From Leptospira adleri (GTDB lineage Bacteria; Spirochaetota; Leptospiria; Leptospirales; Leptospiraceae): 64,000 bases of DNA. Of this stretch, positions 55,684 to 64,000 are shown piece after piece. Under the pieces are notes generated by a model. The model ran no database searches. It saw nothing but the letters and a program-made list of their open reading frames with translations, and was not told where the DNA came from. Numbering within the stretch: the first letter of the stretch is position 1; each line of letters begins with the position of its first letter. The stretch lies in the NCBI RefSeq assembly GCF_002811985.1, contig NZ_NPDU01000004.1, forward strand, positions 1-64,000, read 5' to 3'. The translations under genes and the position numbers were made by a program.

Positions 55684-56418
55684 TTAAAAAAGAGTGCGGT
55701 CGCTTTTTTCGAACAGATGAGGGACGCCGTTGATCGAAACAGGAAGATACTTTCCCCTCACCCAACGAAACGTACTGACCGAAGTGTTCCAGATCCAGGG
55801 CATCCAGGCAAAACTATCTTCGTTCTGAAGCAAGAGACGGTTCAACACCAGGGAGATCGGAGTTCCCGAAGTGAAAATGAAATTTCTTTCCTTATCGGAC
55901 GGCGAAAACCAAATATTAGAAGAATGGAATACTCTACTCTCAAAATTCCGATACGTCTCGATTCCGTCCGGAGTTTCCTTCCCCTCTTTCCATACCTTGA
56001 GAATTTCCTCGGTCAATTTGAAGAACAACGCCGCGGATCGAATCCCTCCCTTGAGTCTGACTTTACCGAATTGAACGAGCGTCTTTTCAAACTCGGCTCT
56101 CTGAGACGCGATCAACTTGGAATAAGAGGCCCAGAGCTCCGGCGAGAATTCGTTCCATCCAGCGTCTCTTTGCAGAAAAGAATCCAAGGAGAATTTTTCC
56201 TGTTCTCCCACGACCGATTTCACGCCTTCCAAAAAAGATTCTCCGGTTTCCAAATGTCTGCGCATGGTTCCGGTTATGATTCGATCCGGAATTTCTCCGT
56301 TAGTCGCCATGTATCGCCCCAACTGAAAGGCCTGTTTTTTTCCGTGCGCGGTAAGAAGGTCGTAATCCGATCCTTGCGAATTTGCCTGACCGTGGCGAAC
56401 GAGATAAACTACTGACAT
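55684..56418 (-). CDS. Histidine phosphatase family protein
   Basis: A 244-residue branch-1 histidine phosphatase: VYLVRHGQANSQG with catalytic H9 in RHG, the RIITGTMRRHLETGE block and FTSGTPISLVLNRLL near the C-terminus. The family includes phosphoglycerate mutase and broad phosphatases; here the longer insert and neighbouring acyl-CoA genes make a metabolic phosphatase likely, but the substrate is unknown. Last gene of the acyl-CoA operon, 10 bases after the DUF6285 gene. Confidence 0.85.
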   Translation of the reverse strand: MSVVYLVRHGQANSQGSDYDLLTAHGKKQAFQLGRYMATNGEIPDRIITGTMRRHLETGESFLEGVKSVVGEQEKFSLDSFLQRDAGWNEFSPELWASYSKLIASQRAEFEKTLVQFGKVRLKGGIRSAALFFKLTEEILKVWKEGKETPDGIETYRNFESRVFHSSNIWFSPSDKERNFIFTSGTPISLVLNRLLLQNEDSFAWMPWIWNTSVSTFRWVRGKYLPVSINGVPHLFEKSDRTLF

Positions 56419-56428
56419 GAATTCTTAC

Positions 56429-56813
<385 letters not shown>

Positions 56814-56824
<11 letters not shown>

Positions 56825-57854
56825 TTTCTATGATCCTCATCGCTTCGTATTCCATCTCGCAGGCCCGTCTTCCGATCGCGGCGAGTTCGATTCCTTTATC
56901 CTTTCCGGAAAGATGTCTTTCGGATTGGCCGATACAACCGATCGCCCACCGAAGATTTCCCATCACTTCCCAATAAGTGATCATCGCGGGATCCAGAGCA
57001 ATACCCGAAGCCTTTTCATAGGCTTCGTAGAATGAGGACCGGTCTGCAAAACCGCCCGCTTCCTTATTCAATTTTCCGAATCTCCAATCTCTCATACAAA
57101 GCCAGGTAAGATCTTCGTGGCGATCTCCCCAGTGTGCAAACTCCCAATCGACGATTCCTTGCAGACCGTCCGGAGTTACCATAAAATTTCCGGTTCTAAA
57201 ATCGCCGTGGATCAGAACAACGTCTTCCGAAGGTTTTGCGTTTTTTTCGAGCCAGTTGAGAATCATTTCCATAGCGGGATAACTCTCAGCCTTCTTTTCC
57301 AATTCCAACCGAAGAGAATGGATCGAGCCGGTCGCGACCATTTTGTCTTTCGGATCCTGTCCCATCCAAAGAACTTTTTTTAACTTCTCGTCCTTGCAGT
57401 TCTCCGGTCTTACGGAATGGATCTTCGCAAGGTTTTCCGCGAGTTCAACCGTAAGCTGATTTCGGATTTTGTTAAGCGAAGGATCTTTTACGATATATCT
57501 TCCAGTCGCCTTACCGGAAATTTTCTGCATAAAATAGAACGGACTTCCCGTCACGGAACGATCCGTTTCCAGCCAAAAAGGTCTCGGCGTTTTTACTCCG
57601 GCCTTGTAGGCGAGATCGCAGACTCCGAACTCGTCTTCTCGACTCAAAGAGGCGAGTAAGGCCGCGCCTTTGTCGGTCCGAAATACGGTTTCATAGGATC
57701 CTTTTTCAGGTCCGTCTTGAACCTTGAGTTCCGCCAGAAAATTCTCCTGACAGGCGCCTCCGCTCAAAGAAACCATCGCGTGAATTTCGGTCTTGCCCTT
57801 CAATCGTTCGGAAAGATATCCTTCCAGAACATTCTTTAATTCTATGTCGTTCAT
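56814..57854 (-). CDS. APH-fold phosphotransferase (ACAD10/11-associated type)
   Basis: A 346-residue aminoglycoside-phosphotransferase-fold kinase. The catalytic loop is [13 protein letters not shown] (HGD with Asn) and the metal-binding motif [12 protein letters not shown]. This branch is linked to acyl-CoA dehydrogenases: in ACAD10/11 the kinase phosphorylates 4-hydroxyacyl-CoA before dehydratase-type elimination by the ACAD. Here it follows an acyl-CoA dehydrogenase gene, so the same reaction sequence is plausible. Antibiotic resistance is not implied. Confidence 0.88.
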
Positions 57855-57876
57855 ATTTTTAGTAAATTCTAATATT

Positions 57877-59052
<1,176 letters not shown>

Positions 59053-59087
59053 TCTTCCTCCCTTCGAAATCGGCGACCTATATATTT

Positions 59088-59111
59088 ATATGTTCACACT
59101 CATCGACATAT
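59088..59111. promoter_or_regulatory. Candidate ArsR operator
   Basis: Inverted repeat ATATGT (59088-59093) and ACATAT (59106-59111) with 12 bases between, in the 68-base gap between arsR and the acyl-CoA dehydrogenase gene. ArsR-family regulators often bind AT-rich dyads of this size. Confidence 0.35.
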
Positions 59112-59120
59112 TTCATTCTT

Positions 59121-59420
59121 TTAGGCTTCCAAAAATTTTACAACTTCTTTTAGGGTATCCACGATAAGCGTTTTATCAACGGAGTAATAGATTTCCTTCC
59201 CTTCCTTTCTAGAAGATACAAGATTCAAAAGTTTCATTTTATTGAGATGATGCGAAATCGTAGTCCTTGAAATATCGAATTCTTTCGCGATATCCCCCGC
59301 CTTTACTTCGCGATGACACGAAAGAATTTTTGCGATCTTGAGCTTAACGGGATCCGAAATCGCGGACATCAGTTGCAACGTCGTTTCGGTCTCAAAAGGG
59401 AATTTCTTTTTCTTCTTCAT
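59121..59420 (-). CDS. ArsR-family transcription regulator
   Basis: A 99-residue winged-helix repressor (SDPVKLKIAKILSCHREVKAGDIAKEFDISRTTISHHLNKMKLLNLVSSRKEGKEIYYSV). No CxC metal-binding motif at the alpha-3 helix, so the effector may not be a metal. Most likely controls the acyl-CoA genes downstream. It follows the SMP-30-like gene by 35 bases on the same strand. Confidence 0.88.
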   Translation of the reverse strand: MKKKKKFPFETETTLQLMSAISDPVKLKIAKILSCHREVKAGDIAKEFDISRTTISHHLNKMKLLNLVSSRKEGKEIYYSVDKTLIVDTLKEVVKFLEA

Positions 59421-59455
59421 TCTTTCTTCTTACTGGAATTGGAATCTTTCCGCAA

Positions 59456-60541
59456 TCACGGGTTACTCTGCGGATTCAATTTGTATTTTCCGATTCGATC
59501 ATTGTGAAGACTGCCTAAATAGAGAAAACCATTTTTATATTTTACGGATGTGATCGCCTTCAGATGTTTTCCGCTCGGTTCTTGAAAACTCCGAAGAGGA
59601 ATGCCGTTCTCATCCAACAGAAGCACAAATCCGTAAGGCTGGGCTTTCGGCCATAGAAATTTGGGAAGTTTTGCGATAAAGGATTTGAGACCGGGGCGCG
59701 GATGCAGAATAGAATCCAACAAAGAATTCCGAACCGTAAAAAGCGCCAGATAAAAGGTTCCGTTTCCGTCGGCCGAAATATTGTCCGGAAATCCCGGAAG
59801 ATTCTCGATAAAAAAATCGTTCGTGCCCGCTTTGGGCCCTTTCAGCCAATAACGCCGGATTCTATATCGATAGGTTTCGTTCACCAAAACGAAATCCTCT
59901 TTTTGTGAAAGAGCAACTCCATTAGCAAAGTATAATTCTTTTAACAAAACCTCGGTCTTACCGGTGGATGGATCGTATTTCAACAATCTTCCGTTCGGCC
60001 TTGCCTCCATTAAGTCGAAGAGATATTCCTGACTTCCGTATTTATCCGAGGCGTCCGAAAAATAAACGGTTCCGTCCTTTGCTACGTCGAGATCGTCCGT
60101 AAATCGAAAGGGAAGACCTTCCGCCTCGGTGCTGAGAATTTTGATTTCCCCTTTGACTCCGATCTCCAAAAGACCTTTTTCTCCGTCGGCGACGATCAAA
60201 CGCCCGTCTGGAAGAAGTTTACTGCCCAAGGGTCGGCCTCCGGTCGCAGCGTGCGCTTTTACGTCTCCTTCGGGAGAAATGAGGATGATCTTGCCGTTTT
60301 CGCAGGAGGCAAAGACGTTCCCATGATCGTCCACTTCCATATCTTCGGGCCCTTGCAATTTTCCCGCAGCGATCAATTCCGAATCGGCTAACAGTTGATT
60401 GGGGAAAAAGGCGCCCTCCATCGCGGGCGGAATCGGAGGTATGTAAGCCAACGGGTCGATCGGAGAAGGTTTGAGGATATAAAATCCGATTCCAAATAAA
60501 AGAAGAATTAAAAAAACGGCAAGAATCCGAGTACGGCTCAT
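59456..60541 (-). CDS. SMP-30/strictosidine synthase-like beta-propeller protein
   Basis: A 361-residue exported or membrane-anchored protein: N-terminal hydrophobic helix (ILAVFLILLLFGIGFYIL) and a six-bladed propeller of the APMAP/strictosidine-synthase type (GPEDMEVDDHGNVFASCENG, FTDDLDVAKDGTVYFSDAS, NETYRYRIRRYWLKGPKAG, FPDNISADGNGTFYLALF). Some members are lactonases or esterases. ATG at 60541 with GGAGGGAG upstream is used; the longer frame to 60604 adds a doubtful hydrophobic head. First gene of the acyl-CoA operon. Confidence 0.85.
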   Translation of the reverse strand: MSRTRILAVFLILLLFGIGFYILKPSPIDPLAYIPPIPPAMEGAFFPNQLLADSELIAAGKLQGPEDMEVDDHGNVFASCENGKIILISPEGDVKAHAATGGRPLGSKLLPDGRLIVADGEKGLLEIGVKGEIKILSTEAEGLPFRFTDDLDVAKDGTVYFSDASDKYGSQEYLFDLMEARPNGRLLKYDPSTGKTEVLLKELYFANGVALSQKEDFVLVNETYRYRIRRYWLKGPKAGTNDFFIENLPGFPDNISADGNGTFYLALFTVRNSLLDSILHPRPGLKSFIAKLPKFLWPKAQPYGFVLLLDENGIPLRSFQEPSGKHLKAITSVKYKNGFLYLGSLHNDRIGKYKLNPQSNP

Positions 60542-60826
60542 GCTCCCTCCAACTTGAGTTCTAAAGACCCAAAGGAATAACGGAAGCAAATGAAGAGTCA
60601 ACATGAATTTACCTAATTATAAGTTTCTATTCATTCTATGATTTGATATAAAAAAATTAGAGACCAAAGAAAGAATCAAACATTTCAAACTGTCAGAATT
60701 CAATTGTAGATTTTGATTGATTCCGGTTCCGCGGCCTTTCATGCTGGTGTTGATCTCTTGAAATTATTTTGAATCTGCCTTCTGTCAAAATTCTTATCAA
60801 ATTATAAATGAGGTCGGTCAAGAGCT

Positions 60827-61455
<629 letters not shown>

Positions 61456-61459
<4 letters not shown>

Positions 61460-62650
61460 ACTCAAAGCAATCTTTAGTAGTAAAAGAAAATAATAAAAAA
61501 AGACTCTTTTACTTAGACAATCTTCGTTCCTTCGCCCTTCTGCTCGGACTTGTGTTTCACGTAGCGATCGTCTACGCCGCGGAAATCAAATATCCCCTTC
61601 GAAACGAGGAAAGATCCGAAATTTTCGACGTGTTCGGGGAATGGGTGCACGTTTTCAGAATGCCGTTATTCTTTTTTTTATCGGGTTATTTTACGGAAGT
61701 CGTCTTTCGATCCAAAACTCTCAAAGAATTTCTGAGGGTCAGAATCTTCCGGATCTTCATTCCCACCGTGATCGGAATTCTGCTTTTCGCACCGATGCAA
61801 TCGTTCGTCTCCCTTTTACAAGCCGGCGAAAAACCTTCCTACTTGGATTTCTATTTTAGAATATTCTTAAACGGTAATATTCGCCCGTCTCACCTTTGGT
61901 TTCTTTATTTCTTAATACTGTTCACGGTTTTACATCTTTTGATCCGGAAAATCACGCTCCCTCTTTCGTCGTTTCTAAAAAAAGATCCCGATCAAAAAAC
62001 GTTCTTCGAGGAATTTACAACGATCTCGATCTTCACTTTGATCAGCGTCGCGGGAACCTGCGCGATCAATCTTTTCTATATGAAGGACGATTCCTGGTTC
62101 GCGATCGAACCCGTGAATTTCGTTTACAACTACACTTTTTTTCTTTGTGGAAGTCTGCTCGTTTCCAAAGAGAACCTTCTTTTAGAACCTCAGTCGGACA
62201 AATTTTGGATCTGGGGAACCCTCGCTTTACTTAGCTTCTGGGGTTTTTACGAGATCAGCAGAATCGATCCTTTCTGGTCTTACTTCGGCTACACGGGAAA
62301 CTGGAGAAGAATTCTTCATATCTTTCTGAAATGCGCGGCCGGCTGGCTGTTCATTCGGCTTTTGATCGGAATCTTTCAGAAGTTCTTCGATTTCAAAAAT
62401 CGATATACGGAATACATGAGAACCGCGAGTCTCCCGATTTATCTGATCCATCATCCCGTTTCTTTACTCGCGGGCTTTTACGTCGTTCACAGTTCTTTGG
62501 GAATCTCCGCAAAGTTTTCGCTTCATCTTTTCTTGGTCCTTTCCATTACATTAGCATTCTATCATTTTCTAATACGTCCTTTTCGATGGATGAACGTCAT
62601 CCTTGGAAACCAAATTCCGCCTAAAAAGAATCCATACTCCGGAGCGTCCA

Positions 62651-62667
<17 letters not shown>
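61456..62667 (+). CDS. Membrane acyltransferase (acyltransferase_3/OpgC-like)
   Basis: A 403-residue protein with about ten membrane helices. The N-terminal [23 protein letters not shown] carries the conserved histidine-containing motif of acyltransferase_3 enzymes, which move acyl groups to sugars (OpgC succinylates glucans). [12 protein letters not shown] and [10 protein letters not shown] are also characteristic. Start is TTG at 61456, overlapping the preceding stop codon. It lies between a cNMP protein and a lipoprotein, in one plus-strand unit. An exact inverted copy of the AT-rich 20-mer lies within the gene at 61854-61873. Confidence 0.88.
61854..61873. repeat. AT-rich palindromic 20-mer, copy 3 (inverted, inside a gene)
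   Basis: Plus-strand TATTTTAGAATATTCTTAAA, exact reverse complement of the 20-mer at 43533 and 52144. It encodes part of a membrane segment. Confidence 0.4.

Positions 62668-64000
<1,333 letters not shown>

Overview
The window reads as chromosome from a Leptospira species (Spirochaetes). I infer this from the abundance of short-signal lipoproteins with relaxed lipoboxes, orphan chemotaxis and SpoIIE-type phosphatase genes, membrane-anchored AraC regulators, a futalosine-pathway menaquinone gene, frequent TTG starts, and a scattered intergenic motif (core GGAACTC). Base composition looks like the low to mid forties in % GC by eye, which would fit a higher-GC member of the genus; I cannot name the species. 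I see no rRNA, tRNA, CRISPR array, insertion sequence or prophage.

Layout. 1-2.7 kb (minus): end of a cell-wall/division cluster (rsmH, ftsL-like, murE cut by the window edge) and a rhodanese lipoprotein. 3-6.3 kb: HIT hydrolase, cheR, a STAS protein, then DUF2007-mqnA and a thioesterase. 6.5-14 kb: an unknown lipoprotein, an unknown protein, a cluster of short repeats, amtB with a clear terminator, a GAF-SpoIIE-TPR phosphatase, a membrane alpha/beta hydrolase and two small unknowns. 14-23 kb: glycerol-kinase-like enzyme, host-attachment-family protein, a sparse repeat-bearing region, two membrane AraC regulators, a DUF1566 lipoprotein, a thioesterase and an outer-membrane-type protein. 23.7-31 kb: a head-to-head pair (PGSGQ-motif membrane protein and a YidD-like lipoprotein), a PEGA lipoprotein, and the ribH-nusB-TPR-HEAT operon. 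31-34 kb: coiled-coil protein, a 53-residue gene, and a tandem-amidase lipoprotein. 34.5-38.5 kb: a fused ammonium channel-chemoreceptor followed by a small alarmone-hydrolase-like HD protein and a lipoprotein. 38.5-46 kb (minus): PhyH oxygenase, canonical chemoreceptor, dps, DegT aminotransferase and lon. 46-53 kb: pectinacetylesterase-like lipoprotein, large unknown protein, zinc dehydrogenase, thioesterase, SMR transporter and glutathione transferase. 53-60.5 kb (minus): orphan histidine kinase, then a likely acyl-CoA operon (SMP-30-like protein, ArsR, acyl-CoA dehydrogenase, APH-like kinase, DUF6285, histidine phosphatase). 60.8-64 kb (plus): cNMP-binding protein, acyltransferase and a beta-propeller lipoprotein cut by the window edge.

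The most notable item is the 785-residue Amt-HAMP-MCP protein (34507-36864): a complete ammonium channel with both conserved histidines is joined directly to a chemoreceptor signalling domain whose tip departs from the canonical sequence seen in the second receptor of the same window. The second is the family of short intergenic elements with an invariant GGAACTC core and variable, often mutually complementary flanks. Several other strong inverted repeats, a probable CTG start codon, overlapping head-to-head genes and a small gene of 53 codons are also reported.
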